A stretch of DNA of 64,000 nt from Haemophilus parainfluenzae (GCF_900450995.1 NZ_UGHY01000002.1:1793001-1857000); one strand, 5' to 3'; positions 8,249-18,737 are shown, numbered from the stretch's first letter. Notes: a model not told the origin generated them from the sequence alone. Program-made: numbers and translations.

Positions 8249-8704
8249 ATGGCAGATTGGTTAACAACTTGGTCGGTGTGGCATTGGTTAGTATTAGGTT
8301 TTGTATTATTAATCGCTGAAACCCTCGTATCTAGCGTATTTTTATTGTGGTGGGGGTTGGCTGCGATTGTGGCAGCAGGCGTAATGGCATTGGTGCCGAG
8401 TTTATCCTTAACCGCTTTAGCCATTTTTTATGCGATTTTAGCGATTATTCTCTCGTTGCTTTGGTGGAAATATCAACATAGCAAAGATAATCAGGATCAA
8501 TCACGTACGACCTTAAATCAACGGGATCATACTCTGTTAGGTAAAAAAGGCACGGTATTAGAAATTGGTTCTAACGGGATTGGTCGAGGTGCCTTTGGCG
8601 ATACCACATGGCGCATTCAAGGCGAGCATTTAGCAGTGAATGATCTTGTGGTGGTAGAACGCGTTGATGGCATCACACTGTTAGTGAAAAAGGTAACAGA
8701 ATGA
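8249..8704 (+). CDS. NfeD-like membrane protein (YbbK type), partner of QmcA
   Basis: 151 residues: two or three hydrophobic helices in residues 8-75 (WHWLVLGFVLLIAETLV; VFLLWWGLAAIVAAGVM; LALAIFYAILAII-like segment), then a C-terminal beta-barrel (OB-fold) NfeD domain from about residue 95 (LLGKKGTVLEIGSNGIGRGA ... GDTTWRI ... VVVERVDG). Short NfeD proteins of this kind are encoded beside SPFH proteins and are thought to help anchor or regulate them in the membrane. The spacing to qmcA is 52 bp with a USS dyad in it. The next gene overlaps its stop by 4 bp (ATGA), indicating translational coupling. Confidence 0.88.
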   Translation: MADWLTTWSVWHWLVLGFVLLIAETLVSSVFLLWWGLAAIVAAGVMALVPSLSLTALAIFYAILAIILSLLWWKYQHSKDNQDQSRTTLNQRDHTLLGKKGTVLEIGSNGIGRGAFGDTTWRIQGEHLAVNDLVVVERVDGITLLVKKVTE

Positions 8705-9306
8705 ATCATTTAATTCTTTTTGCGCATCCAAATAGTCAAAAAAGTTTTGGTCGTGCCATCGTGGATCGCATTGTAAAAGCAAGCCAACAGCTTGGTGTTG
8801 AAACCCATTTGCGCGATCTTTACACCATGGAATTTAATCCGATTATTTCCTTTGAAGAATTACAATCGGCCAATAAAGGGATTATTCCGGCAGAAATTCA
8901 GCAAGAGCATGAGTTTATTCGCCAAGCAGATTTGATTACGATGGTTTATCCTTTATGGTGGATGGGCTTTCCTGCAATGCTGAAAGGCTATTTGGATCGT
9001 GTATTAAGTCATGGTTTTGCTTATAAAACAGAAAATGGTGAATCCAAAGGTCTGCTTCAAGGTAAAGCGATGCAGCAATTTATCACCATAGGGAGTAGCG
9101 TAGCAAAATATCAAGAATACGGAGTCGATAAATCCCTTAATCATTGTTTGATCAATGGTTTATTTAATTATTGCGGTATCGAGAATGTGGATTACACTTT
9201 GTTCGGTGATATTCATATTATCGATGATGCCGCTCGCCAAGCGATGCTTGACGAAGCCGCCGAAAAAACAACGGCAAAATTGACCGCACTTTTAGCTCAA
9301 TCTTGA
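8701..9306 (+). CDS. Flavodoxin-fold NAD(P)H:quinone oxidoreductase
   Basis: 201 residues of the NQO/YwrO/KefF-like flavodoxin-2 family. The N-terminal strand and phosphate loop LILFAHPNSQKSFGRA binds FMN or FAD, and the hallmark PLWWMGFPAMLKGYLDRVLSHGFAY (residues about 84-108; positions, not a continuous quote, are given because of length) has the WW and the KG-x-x-DR core. Such enzymes reduce quinones or activated compounds by two electrons with NAD(P)H. The ATG overlaps the preceding NfeD-like stop codon. No KefC-type channel is adjacent, so a KefF role is unsupported. Exact substrate is unknown. Confidence 0.82.
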   Translation: MNHLILFAHPNSQKSFGRAIVDRIVKASQQLGVETHLRDLYTMEFNPIISFEELQSANKGIIPAEIQQEHEFIRQADLITMVYPLWWMGFPAMLKGYLDRVLSHGFAYKTENGESKGLLQGKAMQQFITIGSSVAKYQEYGVDKSLNHCLINGLFNYCGIENVDYTLFGDIHIIDDAARQAMLDEAAEKTTAKLTALLAQS

Positions 9307-9329
9307 GCACAATCATAGGAAAGCAACAG

Positions 9330-9887
9330 ATGTCAGAAACTCAAGTGAATAATTTTTCTTTAATAAGCCGTCTATTTGGCAATTTATTTTATCGCAGCCC
9401 TACGGATCCAATTTTGAGTGGGGTATTTGATTGGCTGCAGCAACAAGGTTTAAGTCAAGTGTGGGCACTTTCTACGGATAAAGAAAGCGAAGCGGCCATT
9501 GATAATTTACAAATGAAAATTGATTTAACGTTGCTTGAGCAAGAATATCAAAAATTGTTTGGTCCAAATGGTAACGTACCAACGGCTATTTCAAGTTATG
9601 ATATGGATGTGCAACGTTTTGTGGATTTTCGTCATACCCGTAATGTGCCGGAAGCCGAGAATGTGGATCATTTCGCCTTGTTATTACTTACAGCATCTTG
9701 GCTAGAAGACAATACGGAATCGCTATCTGCTCAACAAGATTTATTCGGTGATTTTCTCTTGCCTTGTGCAGCGAAATTCTTAACCCAAGTGGAAACTTAT
9801 GCAACGCTTCCTTTCTATCGTTCATTGGCGTATTTAACCCGTGAAATTCTTGCGGCAATGGCTGATGAGTTGGAGGAAGGCGAGTAG
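9330..9887 (+). CDS. TorD/DmsD-family molybdoenzyme chaperone
   Basis: 185 residues, all-helical TorD fold: LEQEYQKLFGPNG with the family's Y-x-x-LF motif, then PTAISSYDMD and ENVDHFALLLLTASWL. Members bind the twin-arginine leader of a molybdoenzyme subunit and aid cofactor insertion in the cytoplasm. No dmsABC or torA genes are nearby, so the client is elsewhere. The chosen ATG has AGGAAAG upstream; a TTG nine codons earlier overlaps the end of the oxidoreductase gene and is less likely. It is probably cotranscribed with the preceding two genes. Confidence 0.78.
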   Translation: MSETQVNNFSLISRLFGNLFYRSPTDPILSGVFDWLQQQGLSQVWALSTDKESEAAIDNLQMKIDLTLLEQEYQKLFGPNGNVPTAISSYDMDVQRFVDFRHTRNVPEAENVDHFALLLLTASWLEDNTESLSAQQDLFGDFLLPCAAKFLTQVETYATLPFYRSLAYLTREILAAMADELEEGE

Positions 9888-9905
9888 TTTTCATCAATAG
9901 AATAG

Positions 9906-9924
9906 ATCTCTAAAAGAGATTTTT
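9906..9924 (+). terminator. Intrinsic terminator after the TorD-family gene
   Basis: ATCTCT and AGAGAT form a short stem around AAA, followed by TTTT. The stem is weak; it may act together with the hairpin just downstream. Confidence 0.5.
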
Positions 9925-9934
9925 AGATAACAAT

Positions 9935-9967
9935 AAAAAAGCCCTGCGAATCAAAACGCGGGCTTTT
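9935..9967 (-). terminator. Intrinsic terminator after gyrA, probably bidirectional
   Basis: AAAGCCC and GGGCTTT, with inner CGC pairing around a loop, flanked by T-tracts on both strands. It separates the rightward TorD-type gene from the leftward gyrA. Confidence 0.85.
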
Positions 9968-9984
9968 ATTTAATGGAAGATCAA

Positions 9985-12630
9985 TTATTCTTCAGAAGTC
10001 ACATCTTCAGTGCCTTCGTCTTCATCATCCACATCACAAACACGTTCAAGACTGACTACGTGTTCATCTTCTGCGGTGCGAATTAAACGAACCCCTTGGG
10101 TGTTACGGCCAACGATACTTACTTCACTTACACGAGTACGTACTAAGGTACCGGCATCGGTAATAAGCATAATTTGGTCGGTTTCTTCTACTTGTGTCGC
10201 GGCAACGACTTTACCGTTACGTTCGCTCACTTTAATCGAAATCACCCCTTTGGTATTACGCGATTTGGTTGGGTACTCGCTTAATTGCGTGCGTTTACCA
10301 TAACCGTTTTGCGTCGCGGTAAGAATTGCACCATCATTTTTCGGTACAACTAAGGAAACCACTTTATCGATGTTGAGATCGAGTGTTTCTTCTGCATTAT
10401 CGTCAGAAACCTCTTCAATTTCGACCGCACTTTCATCGTCAGCGATATCATTAGTAAGGGCAAGTTTAATACCGCGTACACCTGTTGCTAAACGACCCAT
10501 TGCACGTACTGCACTTTCAGCGAAACGCACTACGCGACCTTGCGAAGAGAACAACATGATTTCGTTAGAACCGTCGGTGATATCCACACCGATTAATTCA
10601 TCTTCATCACGTAAGTTCAAGGCGATGATACCGCTTGAACGTGGACGGCTGAATTCGGTGAGCGCAATTTTCTTCACAATACCGCCAGCCGTTGCCATGA
10701 TAACGAATTTATCTTCTTCATAAGCAGAGATTGGCAAGATTGCGGTGATACGCTCGTTTTCTTGTAACGGTAGAATATTGACAATTGGACGACCGCGTGC
10801 GCCACGGCTAGCTTGTGGTAATTGATAGACTTTCAACCAATATAAACGGCCACGGCTCGAGAAGCAGAGAATCGTATCGTGAGTATTCGCCACTAAGAGT
10901 TTTTCAATGAAGTCTTCATCTTTCATCTTCGTTGCAGATTTACCTTTACCACCACGACGTTGTGCTTCGTAGTCGGTAAGCGGTTGATATTTCACATAAC
11001 CTTCGTGAGAAAGGGTCACTACCACATCTTCTTGAGCGATTAAATCTTCTAAATCAATATCACCGGAAGCGGCAGTAATTTCAGTACGACGTTCATCGGC
11101 GAATTGTGCACGTACTTGTTCAAGTTCTTCACGAATTACTTCCATCAAGCGCTCAGGGCTATTGATGATGTGAAGAAGTTCTGCAATTTTAACCAATAAC
11201 TCTTTGTATTCATTGATCACTTCTTCGGTAGCAAGACCAGTTAAACGGTGCAAGCGAAGTTCTAAGATTGCATCAACTTGTTCTGGAGAAAGGTAGTAAT
11301 CAGAACCTTGAATACCAAATTCAGCCGCTAATTCAGCCGGACGTGCCGCCGCATCAAGCAAGCCTAAAATTTCGTTATTCAGTTTCCAAGGGCGAGAGAT
11401 TAATTTTTCTGCCGCCTCTTTACGCTCTTTTGATTGGCGGATGATGTCGATGATTTCATCGATATTTGATGTTGCAACCGCTAAACCTTCTAAAATATGG
11501 GTACGCTCGCGGGCTTTACGCAATTCAAATAAAGAACGGCGAATCACCACTTCGCGACGGTGCATCACAAAGGCTTCAATGATTTGTTTTAAGTTGAATA
11601 AACGTGGTTGACCGTGATCCAAGGCCACCATGTTGATCCCGAAGGTCACCTGCATTTGAGTAAGGGCATAGAGGTGATTTAAAACTACTTCGCCCACAGC
11701 ATCACGTTTGATGTCGATTTCAATGCGGATCCCTTCTTTGTTCGAAAGGTCGATAATATTGCTGATGCCTTCGATTTTTTTATCTTTGATAAGCTCCGCA
11801 ATTTTTTCCACTAATTTGGCTTTGTTCACCTGATAAGGCAATTCGGTTACAATGATTTGCTCTTTGCCTTTCTCAGTGGTTTCTACGCTAGCACGAGCGC
11901 GAACATACACTTTGCCGCGACCCGTGCGATAAGCTTCTTCAATCCCTTTACGGCCATTAATTAATGCCGCTGTCGGGAAGTCTGGGCCTGGGATATATTG
12001 CATTAATTCATCAATGGTGATGTTTTCGTTATCAATATAAGCCAAGCAGCCATCTAAAACTTCATTTAAGTTGTGTGGTGGAATGTTCGTTGCCATCCCT
12101 ACCGCGATACCGGAAGAACCATTCGCTAAAAGTGCAGGAATACGGGTTGGTAATACATCCGGAATCATTAATTCGCCATCATAGTTTGGCGAGAAATTCA
12201 CGGTTTCTTTATCCAAGTCAGTTAATAACGCTTGGGTGATTTTTTGCATACGGACTTCGGTATAACGCATTGCCGCAGGTGCGTCACCGTCGATTGAACC
12301 GAAGTTACCTTGCCCATCTACCAACATGTAGCGCAATGAGAACGGCTGTGCCATACGCACAATGGTGTCATACACCGCAGAATCACCGTGCGGGTGATAT
12401 TTACCGATTACATCACCTACCACACGGGCAGATTTTACGTATTTTTTGCCGGCAGTGATGCCAGATTGATCCATGGAGAAAAGCACACGTCGATGCACTG
12501 GTTTTAAACCGTCACGTACGTCGGGCAAAGCACGCCCAACAATCACCGACATGGCGTAGTCAAGGTAAGAAGATTTGAGTTCTTCTTCAATATTGACTGG
12601 GGTAATAGAGGAATGGATTGAATCCGTCAT
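9985..12630 (-). CDS. gyrA: DNA gyrase subunit A
   Basis: 881 residues. GyrA cuts and rejoins DNA in the A2B2 gyrase that introduces negative supercoils. Visible are the N-terminal breakage-reunion domain with the catalytic Tyr in [10 protein letters not shown], the quinolone-resistance-determining segment HGDSAVYDT with wild-type Ser84 and Asp88 (H. influenzae numbering), the GyrA box QRRGGKG at the start of the C-terminal beta-pinwheel, and an acidic tail ([15 protein letters not shown]). No resistance substitution is seen at positions 84 or 88. It is a single gene with its own upstream region and terminator. Confidence 0.98.
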   Translation of the reverse strand: MTDSIHSSITPVNIEEELKSSYLDYAMSVIVGRALPDVRDGLKPVHRRVLFSMDQSGITAGKKYVKSARVVGDVIGKYHPHGDSAVYDTIVRMAQPFSLRYMLVDGQGNFGSIDGDAPAAMRYTEVRMQKITQALLTDLDKETVNFSPNYDGELMIPDVLPTRIPALLANGSSGIAVGMATNIPPHNLNEVLDGCLAYIDNENITIDELMQYIPGPDFPTAALINGRKGIEEAYRTGRGKVYVRARASVETTEKGKEQIIVTELPYQVNKAKLVEKIAELIKDKKIEGISNIIDLSNKEGIRIEIDIKRDAVGEVVLNHLYALTQMQVTFGINMVALDHGQPRLFNLKQIIEAFVMHRREVVIRRSLFELRKARERTHILEGLAVATSNIDEIIDIIRQSKERKEAAEKLISRPWKLNNEILGLLDAAARPAELAAEFGIQGSDYYLSPEQVDAILELRLHRLTGLATEEVINEYKELLVKIAELLHIINSPERLMEVIREELEQVRAQFADERRTEITAASGDIDLEDLIAQEDVVVTLSHEGYVKYQPLTDYEAQRRGGKGKSATKMKDEDFIEKLLVANTHDTILCFSSRGRLYWLKVYQLPQASRGARGRPIVNILPLQENERITAILPISAYEEDKFVIMATAGGIVKKIALTEFSRPRSSGIIALNLRDEDELIGVDITDGSNEIMLFSSQGRVVRFAESAVRAMGRLATGVRGIKLALTNDIADDESAVEIEEVSDDNAEETLDLNIDKVVSLVVPKNDGAILTATQNGYGKRTQLSEYPTKSRNTKGVISIKVSERNGKVVAATQVEETDQIMLITDAGTLVRTRVSEVSIVGRNTQGVRLIRTAEDEHVVSLERVCDVDDEDEGTEDVTSEE

Positions 12631-12734
12631 TTTTATTCCTTTTTGATCAAAAAATTGTGACGGATTATAGCATAAATTTAAGCGTTTTTGTGTGAAAAGT
12701 GCGGTTGATTTTGAAGCAGTTTTTTAATGCGGAA

Positions 12735-12765
12735 ATAAATAAGGCAGACATTAAGTCCGCCTTAT
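12735..12765 (-). terminator. Intrinsic terminator after ycaO
   Basis: Read on the minus strand, AAGGCGGAC and GTCTGCCTT pair around TTAAT and run into an AT-rich TTATTTATT tract. It lies between the leftward ycaO stop and the gyrA start. Confidence 0.75.
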
Positions 12766-12782
12766 GATTGAGAGAAAATCGT

Positions 12783-14546
12783 CTATTTCCAATTTTCTCG
12801 TTTGGCTTTTTGTAGTTTAGCATAGGCACCAAGTAAAGCTTGGTGTTCTTTGAAGTTTTCAAGCGTTTCATCGCTGGCTGGCAAGTTATAGAACGGGTTA
12901 CCCTTTTCAGCCACCGCAGCCCAAGCTTGTTGAACGGCTTCTTTGCCATACATTCTTTCAAATACAGTGCGATATTGTTGTGGATCGCGAGTATTGTCTA
13001 AATGCAATTCAATAATACTGATTAAGGCACGATAGTAATTCACACGCTCAGGCGTAAACACAGAGCTATTCATATTCATCGTCCAGTTTGCCCAATCTAA
13101 GGCTAATTCTAATTCACCTAATGCTAAGTAAAGCATGGATTTCAGTTCACCAACACGTAATGTTGTCCAACCGCTTGCTTTTGGTGCAACGATACCGATA
13201 AATTCGCGAACGCGTGTAGCATCATCAATATCTTGCTCATCTAATTCTGCTAATAATTCTTCATAAGTTTCAGCATCATGATGATGGTGTGGTAGCTCCA
13301 ATAAGATCTCACGCCAGTCCATACCCATATTATTATTGGCATAAATGAGGTCATCAGCAGGATAGATATCAGACATGCCTGGTACGATAATGCGACAAGC
13401 GTAAACGTCTAAATGGTTGTAATCCATGATATAGACTTCTTTTTCCTCTGCATTAAAGATTGCCATCAAGTTTTCATATTCTTCTTGCGTTGAACCTGAG
13501 AAATCCCAATCTACAAATTCATAATCTGGCGTATTTTTAAATAAATCCCAAGAAATTAAACCGCTAGAATCAATAAAGTGTGTTTCAAGGTTAGCATGCT
13601 CCGCCACATCATCATTATTGAATGATGGAGGAGAGAATACATCGAGATCTTTTAAGCTGCGACCTTGTAAAAGCTCCGTTACGGTACGCTCTAATGCCAC
13701 TTGGAAGTTTGGATGTGCACCAAAAGAAGCAAAGCAAGTGCCGTTATTTGGGTTGAGTAATACCACACAAATGACAGGATATTTGCCACCTAGTGACGCA
13801 TCAAAGGCATAAATAGGGAAGCCTTCTTCCTCTAATTTTGCAATAGAGGCTTGAATAGATGGATAGCGATTCATCACGGATTTTGGAATTTCAGGAAGAC
13901 TGATTGCTTCTGCAATAATGCGATTTTTTACGTAACGTTCAAAAACTTCTGAAAGCCCTTGCACTTGAGCTTCATTTTTTGTGTTACCGGCAGACATTCC
14001 GTTAGATACGTATAAATTCGCAATGATACTTTGTGGAATATAGACGGTTTCTTGATCGGATTGACGCACATAAGGCATCGCGACAATACCGCGATCGTAA
14101 TTACCAGATTGCAGATCTACAAGCAATTCAGGGGTTAGTTCTTGATTTGGATCGAAATAATCCCATAAGTAATCATCTAAAATCCCTAGAGGTAAAAGGG
14201 CTTCATCTTCAATAGGAAACCATTTTTCAGTGGGATAATGGACGAAATCGCCATTGGCAATCTCTTGCCCTAAATAGAAATCAGCAAAGAAATAGTTGGT
14301 GGAAAGACGTTCGAAATATTCACCTAATGCAGACGCTAATGCGGCTTTTTTGCTCGCGCCTTTACCGTTAGAAAAACATTGTGGGCAATCTTTATCACGA
14401 ATGTGTACAGACCATACATTTGGCACAGGATTAAGCCAAGAGGCTTCTTCGATATTGAAACCAAGTGCGGTCAATTTTTGTTGAAATTTTGAAATACTGT
14501 CTTCAAGTGCGGCATCTTTGCCTAGAATAAATGTTTGTTCGGTCAT
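12783..14546 (-). CDS. ycaO: YcaO-domain protein, ribosomal protein S12 methylthiotransferase accessory factor
   Basis: 587 residues from the ATG at 14546, close to E. coli YcaO (586). An in-frame start 19 codons upstream exists but the family start MTEQTFILGKDAAL fits better. YcaO domains bind ATP and activate amide backbones; the E. coli protein has been linked to beta-methylthiolation of ribosomal protein S12 with RimO. Seen here are GKGASKKAALASALGEYFER (residues about 74-93), the glycine-rich SAGNTKNEAQVQGLSEVFER, a central catalytic segment, and a C-terminal TPR-like helical part ending in LQKAKRENWK. No peptide precursor or dehydrogenase gene is nearby, so this is not an RiPP cluster. 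Confidence 0.9.
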   Translation of the reverse strand: MTEQTFILGKDAALEDSISKFQQKLTALGFNIEEASWLNPVPNVWSVHIRDKDCPQCFSNGKGASKKAALASALGEYFERLSTNYFFADFYLGQEIANGDFVHYPTEKWFPIEDEALLPLGILDDYLWDYFDPNQELTPELLVDLQSGNYDRGIVAMPYVRQSDQETVYIPQSIIANLYVSNGMSAGNTKNEAQVQGLSEVFERYVKNRIIAEAISLPEIPKSVMNRYPSIQASIAKLEEEGFPIYAFDASLGGKYPVICVVLLNPNNGTCFASFGAHPNFQVALERTVTELLQGRSLKDLDVFSPPSFNNDDVAEHANLETHFIDSSGLISWDLFKNTPDYEFVDWDFSGSTQEEYENLMAIFNAEEKEVYIMDYNHLDVYACRIIVPGMSDIYPADDLIYANNNMGMDWREILLELPHHHHDAETYEELLAELDEQDIDDATRVREFIGIVAPKASGWTTLRVGELKSMLYLALGELELALDWANWTMNMNSSVFTPERVNYYRALISIIELHLDNTRDPQQYRTVFERMYGKEAVQQAWAAVAEKGNPFYNLPASDETLENFKEHQALLGAYAKLQKAKRENWK

Positions 14547-14725
14547 AATTGTTCCTGTTATAAAAAGTTCTCGCATCATAGGGGAGTTTAATGGGCTAAT
14601 CAAGCATAAAATTTATACGCTTTAGCTCTTGTTTTCCTTGATTTTTAAGGGTAAATTAGCTTGGCGCAGAAAGGTATTTTCTGTGTAGGTAAAATTATAA
14701 ACAAATCAATCAATTGGGAGACATT

Positions 14726-15064
14726 ATGGCTCAAGGATTTTATGAATTAAAAGTGGCTAAAGACGGACAATTTATGTTCAACTTAAAAGCAGCAAACGGA
14801 CAAGTTATTTTAACTAGCGAACTTTATAAAACAAAAGCATCAGCTGAAAACGGCATTGCATCAGTGCAAAAAAATGGTGTGGATGCGAAAAACTTTGAAT
14901 ATCGCGTAGCGAAAAATGACAAACCTTACTTCATTTTAAAAGCGGCTAACCATCAAGAAATTGGCCGTAGCCAATATTATTCTTCTCAAGCTGCAGCAGA
15001 AAAAGGCGTTGAGTCTGTAATGAATAATGCATCTTCTGCAGTAATCAAAGAAGTGACAGAATAA
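14726..15064 (+). CDS. YegP-type DUF1508 protein (tandem domain)
   Basis: 112 residues from the ATG at 14726, with GGGAG just upstream; a TTG at 14714 would overlap that site. It has two DUF1508 repeats: FYELKVAKDGQFMFNLKAANGQVI... and FEYRVAKNDKPYFILKAANHQEI..., each ending with a YKTKASAENGI/YYSSQAAAEKGV segment. These small cytoplasmic proteins (E. coli YegP, UPF0339) have no firmly known function. The gene is strongly expressed-looking (good ribosome site, favoured codons). It converges with yafS with no gap between stop codons. Confidence 0.88.
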   Translation: MAQGFYELKVAKDGQFMFNLKAANGQVILTSELYKTKASAENGIASVQKNGVDAKNFEYRVAKNDKPYFILKAANHQEIGRSQYYSSQAAAEKGVESVMNNASSAVIKEVTE

Positions 15065-15781
15065 TTATTCTGTTCTGATTTCTTTAAATGCACTTGCCGG
15101 CTCTAAAAACGCCGGCATTTTTGATCGCGCTTTCTCCGGATTCAGTGTTAAGGGATAAGTTCGTTTTTGGGCAACGATCACAGTGAGCGGAGAGCAGAGC
15201 GAGCTATTCTCTTGCTTTATGGATAGTCTTTCTTCTGCAATCACATCAAAATTTAATAATGATAGCCAGTCAACCACTCGCCAAGTAGCATATTGTCGGA
15301 ACTTAAACTCGCCTAATTTCGGTTTGAAAAGCAAGGGACTCAGCGGATTAAATAACGTGATGAAAATCCAACCGTCATCCTTTAAAACACGATGTGCTTC
15401 ACGCAATATTTGATGAGGATCTTGCGCAAAATTTAAGGTGTTTGCCAATAAGCAGGCATCCATTTCTTTTTCAATAAAAGGCAAGGTTAATGGCGATGCT
15501 TGGAGCAAGCTATCACTTTCATTTAAAAGTGCGGTAGGAAAATGCGCTGTTTTTTCAGCTAACACAATTTGATGACGTAAAGGCAAGTCAAAGGCAATTT
15601 CGCCACTTAAGGCACCGACTTTCAGAACTTGATAGCCTAAAATTTTTGGTGTCCATTGGGTAAAATAATGTGTTAATACGTTACAATAGGCTTCACCTTG
15701 TGGTAACGCTTGCCAACTTTCAGGTGAAAGAAGTGGTTTGTACCATTTGGCTTTCCAATTCAATGTTAATCCTATTTTCAT
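15065..15781 (-). CDS. yafS: SAM-dependent methyltransferase YafS-like
   Basis: 238 residues from the ATG at 15781. It is a class I methyltransferase fold with a degenerate glycine motif (VLKVGALSGEIAFDL) and a clear motif region DACLLANTLNFAQDPHQIL followed by AHRVLKDDGWIFITLFNP. Sequence (LDWLSLLNF-like VDWLSLLNFDVI and RTYPLTLNP near the C-terminus) and gene order, divergent from gloB with a 10-bp gap between start codons, match E. coli yafS-gloB. Substrate is unknown. The gene's last codons contain a hairpin that may terminate the facing YegP-like transcript. Confidence 0.85.
   Translation of the reverse strand: MKIGLTLNWKAKWYKPLLSPESWQALPQGEAYCNVLTHYFTQWTPKILGYQVLKVGALSGEIAFDLPLRHQIVLAEKTAHFPTALLNESDSLLQASPLTLPFIEKEMDACLLANTLNFAQDPHQILREAHRVLKDDGWIFITLFNPLSPLLFKPKLGEFKFRQYATWRVVDWLSLLNFDVIAEERLSIKQENSSLCSPLTVIVAQKRTYPLTLNPEKARSKMPAFLEPASAFKEIRTE
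15095..15122 (+). terminator. Possible terminator for the YegP-like gene inside the 3' end of yafS
   Basis: GCCGGC, a 9-nt loop, GCCGGC, then ATTTTTG on the plus strand. It lies about 30 bp after the YegP-like stop but within the coding end of the facing yafS gene, so terminator and coding information overlap. Confidence 0.55.
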
Positions 15782-15791
15782 AAGGTAATTT

Positions 15792-16493
15792 ATGCTAGTT
15801 CCTATTCCTGCACTCAATGATAACTATATTTGGCTTTATAGACGAGAAAATTTCCCCGTAATTGTGATCGATATCCCAGAAATACCCCGTTTAATTCCGT
15901 ATTTAGAATCGAATAAGTTAGACGTAGAGGCGGTGTTATTAACCCATAATCATGATGATCATGTGCAAGGTGTCGCGGAGTTTAAGCAATATTATCCTAA
16001 TGTGCCTGTTTTCGGTCCAACAGAATGTGCAAATAAAGGGGCAACCAATATCGTGGATAGTGGTGTGATTAATACGGCACATTATCATATTGAAGTTTTG
16101 CCAAGCGGTGGTCATACGGCAGGGCATGTCAGCTATTTGGTGGATGGGCATCTATTTTGCGGCGATGCGTTATTTTCTGGTGGTTGTGGACGCGTGTTCA
16201 CGGGAAATTTTGCTCAAATGTTTGAATCTATGCAGCGTTTTAACCAATTACCAGATGAAACCGTGGTTTGCCCGGCTCATGAATATACGCTGGGTAATTT
16301 AGCTTTTGCGGAAACCATATTGGCGGATAAAAGTGCGGTTGAAAATCAACGTGTTTTGGTGGAACGTTATCGTGCGGAGGGAAAACCGAGTTTGCCAACA
16401 ACAATTGGATTAGAGAAACAAATTAACCCGTTTTTACAAGCAAAAAATTTAGACGAATTTACACAATGGCGTTTAGCGAAAGATAAGTTTTAA
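15792..16493 (+). CDS. gloB: Hydroxyacylglutathione hydrolase (glyoxalase II)
   Basis: 233 residues of the metallo-beta-lactamase fold. It hydrolyses S-lactoylglutathione to lactate and glutathione, the last step of methylglyoxal detoxification. The two-metal motif HxHxDH is intact as THNHDDH (His52, His54, Asp56, His57), with further ligands in [22 protein letters not shown] and [10 protein letters not shown]. The C-terminal HAGH domain (about 170-233) ends shorter than some homologues (E. coli 251) but has the [13 protein letters not shown] end. It is divergent from yafS. Confident. Confidence 0.96.
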   Translation: MLVPIPALNDNYIWLYRRENFPVIVIDIPEIPRLIPYLESNKLDVEAVLLTHNHDDHVQGVAEFKQYYPNVPVFGPTECANKGATNIVDSGVINTAHYHIEVLPSGGHTAGHVSYLVDGHLFCGDALFSGGCGRVFTGNFAQMFESMQRFNQLPDETVVCPAHEYTLGNLAFAETILADKSAVENQRVLVERYRAEGKPSLPTTIGLEKQINPFLQAKNLDEFTQWRLAKDKF

Positions 16494-16628
16494 CTCGTTT
16501 TAGTTATTTGTTTGAGTTTTTTCTCTTGAAATTTGCTCAATTCTCAACAATTCATTAAAATAGCGAAAATTTTACTTTCTACTTAAGCCGCATATTCATA
16601 AAAGTGCGGTTGTTTTTATTAGGTTTTT

Positions 16629-17951
16629 ATGACCCTTCTTGTTCTTGGCATTAATCATAAAACAGCTTCTGTCGCTGTTCGTGAGAAAGTCGCTTTTTCT
16701 GAAGAAAAGCGGCAGCTTGCCTTACAACAAATTCACCAACAAGATTTGGCAGAAAGTGCGGTTATTCTTTCTACCTGTAACCGTACAGAGATTTATCTCC
16801 ACCATCGTCAAATTTCACCCCAAGAGTGTAAGCAATGGCAAACGAACTGTACAAATTGGTTTGCTAATATTCATCAGCTTTCTGTCGATGAATTAAATAA
16901 AAGTATTTACACACATCGAAATCAACAAGCTGCAAATCATTTAATGCGCGTGGCATGTGGTTTGGATTCATTAATTTTGGGTGAGCCGCAAATTTTAGGA
17001 CAGGTGAAACAAGCTTTCCAAATCAGTGAAGATTATTATCAAGCGGCGAATATTCCGCTTTCAAGCACGCTTTCTCGTTTGTTCCAAAAAACCTTTGCTA
17101 CAGCAAAACGTGTACGCACTGAAACCAATATTGGTGAAAGTGCTGTATCGGTAGCTTATGCAGCTTGTAGTTTGGCACGTCAGATTTTTGAATCTTTACG
17201 TGAATTACAAATTTTGCTCGTTGGGGCAGGGGAAACCATTGAATTGGTAAGCCGTCATTTATTACGCCACGGTGTAAAAAAATTGATGATTGCTAACCGC
17301 ACTTTATCTCGCGCTGAACAGTTGGTAGAGACTTTAGCCTCCAATACGCCGATTGAAGTCTATTCTCTCGATGAGTTGCAAACACCGTTAAATCAAGCCG
17401 ATATTGTCATCAGCTCAACAGGTAGTCCGAATGTTTTAATCACCAAAGCAATGGCTGAAATTGCGGAAAAAGCACGCCAATTTAAACCGACTTTGATGGT
17501 GGATATTGCGGTGCCACGCGATATTGATGAAAACGTCTCGGAATTAGAAAGTGTGTATCATTACACCGTAGATGATTTGCAAGATATTATTCAACGCAAT
17601 CTTTCTCAACGTGAGCAAGCATCAGAGCAAGCACAGGACATCATCACACAAGAATGCACGGATTTCTTTGAGTGGTTGAAGGTTCATCAGTTCTCCAATT
17701 TGATTCGTCATTATCGTGATGAAGCGGAGAATACTCGCCAAGAATTACTCGAAAAAGCCTTACACCAAATTCAACAAGGTGAGAATGCTGAAAAAATTCT
17801 GCAAGAATTGAGTTATAAATTAACGAATAAACTCATTCATGCGCCAACCCAAACCATGCAAGCCATGATGAAATCCGGTAATGCGGAAGGCTTGCACGCC
17901 TTTTCAAATGCTTTGCATTTAACCCATCCTTTAAATGAAAAAAACGATTAG
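16629..17951 (+). CDS. hemA: Glutamyl-tRNA reductase
   Basis: 440 residues. It reduces glutamyl-tRNA(Glu) with NADPH to glutamate-1-semialdehyde, the first committed step of C5 haem synthesis. The N-terminal catalytic domain has the nucleophile Cys50 in [10 protein letters not shown], the substrate loop [24 protein letters not shown], the NADPH-binding domain [16 protein letters not shown], and the dimerisation domain at the C-terminus. Species that need haem for respiration may still carry parts of this pathway; H. parainfluenzae is haem-independent, H. influenzae is not, so an intact hemA mildly favours the former. Its 3' end overlaps the next gene by 17 bp. Confidence 0.96.
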   Translation: MTLLVLGINHKTASVAVREKVAFSEEKRQLALQQIHQQDLAESAVILSTCNRTEIYLHHRQISPQECKQWQTNCTNWFANIHQLSVDELNKSIYTHRNQQAANHLMRVACGLDSLILGEPQILGQVKQAFQISEDYYQAANIPLSSTLSRLFQKTFATAKRVRTETNIGESAVSVAYAACSLARQIFESLRELQILLVGAGETIELVSRHLLRHGVKKLMIANRTLSRAEQLVETLASNTPIEVYSLDELQTPLNQADIVISSTGSPNVLITKAMAEIAEKARQFKPTLMVDIAVPRDIDENVSELESVYHYTVDDLQDIIQRNLSQREQASEQAQDIITQECTDFFEWLKVHQFSNLIRHYRDEAENTRQELLEKALHQIQQGENAEKILQELSYKLTNKLIHAPTQTMQAMMKSGNAEGLHAFSNALHLTHPLNEKND

Positions 17952-18678
17952 ATTTTTGGCCGCACTTTTAGGTAGCTCATCGCTATTGATGAGTGTGTCA
18001 GCCCTAGCTGAATATCGAACCTTTAATGATGGCAATATTACTTACGGGATTTTCCAAGCTAAACCTGAAGAAGTGCAGCTACATTGGAAAGATGCTGAAG
18101 GTAACGATTATCAAAGTTTAACGCGTCTCAAAAATGCCTTAGAAGATAGCTATAACGTGAAAATGGTCATGAATGCAGGCATTTATAGCATGAATAATGA
18201 GCCTGCAGGGTTATGGATTGAGCAAGGAAAAGAGCTCAATGCGTTAAATACAAAAGCAGGCAAAGGTAATTTCCATGTGCAGCCTAATGGGGTATTCGCC
18301 ATTGCTGGAAATAAACCCTACATTTTAACAACAGCTGCGTATCAAAAAAGCAAACTCAAGCCAGACTTTGCGTTGCAATCAGGCCCGATGTTAATTATTC
18401 ATGGAAAAATGAATCCGCAATTTCGAGCAAGCTTAGAAAGCTATCATAAGCGTAATGCAGTGTGTTTGACGAAACAGAATGAACTGTTGTTTTTGATGAC
18501 GATAAAAGGTGAACCTAACCTTTATAGCTTAAGCCAAGGTTTGCTGAAAATAGGTTGTCATGACGCCTTATATCTTGATGGAACAATATCTAATTGGTAC
18601 ATTCCAGGGCAATTTAACACCTTGCATTGGAAGCGTTTTGTTGGAATGATCTCCGTTCTTGATGTGAACAAAAAATAG
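17935..18678 (+). CDS. Secreted phosphodiester glycosidase-family protein (NAGPA/DUF2233, YigE-like)
   Basis: 247 residues with a clear signal peptide ([20 protein letters not shown] ... ALAE), so periplasmic. The mature part is an NAGPA/phosphodiester glycosidase domain: [19 protein letters not shown] (residues about 80-98), [28 protein letters not shown] and the characteristic C-terminal [13 protein letters not shown]. Relatives remove sugar from phosphodiester-linked glycans; the bacterial YigE type is uncharacterised. It starts inside the end of hemA (17-bp overlap), so it is translated from the same message. Confidence 0.85.
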   Translation: MKKTIRFLAALLGSSSLLMSVSALAEYRTFNDGNITYGIFQAKPEEVQLHWKDAEGNDYQSLTRLKNALEDSYNVKMVMNAGIYSMNNEPAGLWIEQGKELNALNTKAGKGNFHVQPNGVFAIAGNKPYILTTAAYQKSKLKPDFALQSGPMLIIHGKMNPQFRASLESYHKRNAVCLTKQNELLFLMTIKGEPNLYSLSQGLLKIGCHDALYLDGTISNWYIPGQFNTLHWKRFVGMISVLDVNKK

Positions 18679-18737
18679 CAAAAGCGTTTTATTTATAATC
18701 AACTAAATCAAAAAATCCGTTTTTTGCAAAAAAATGA

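Noticed and set aside
9303..9329. TTG start for the TorD-family gene
   Set aside because: It overlaps the end of the preceding gene and lacks a ribosome site; the ATG at 9330 has AGGAAAG and fits family length.
12665..12961. Minus-strand open frame of 98 codons past the end of ycaO
   Set aside because: It overlaps the 3' end of ycaO out of frame, has no protein-like character and spans the ycaO terminator.
12783..14546. ycaO as part of a peptide (RiPP) biosynthesis cluster
   Set aside because: Neighbours are gyrA and a YegP-like gene; length and sequence fit the stand-alone E. coli-type YcaO.
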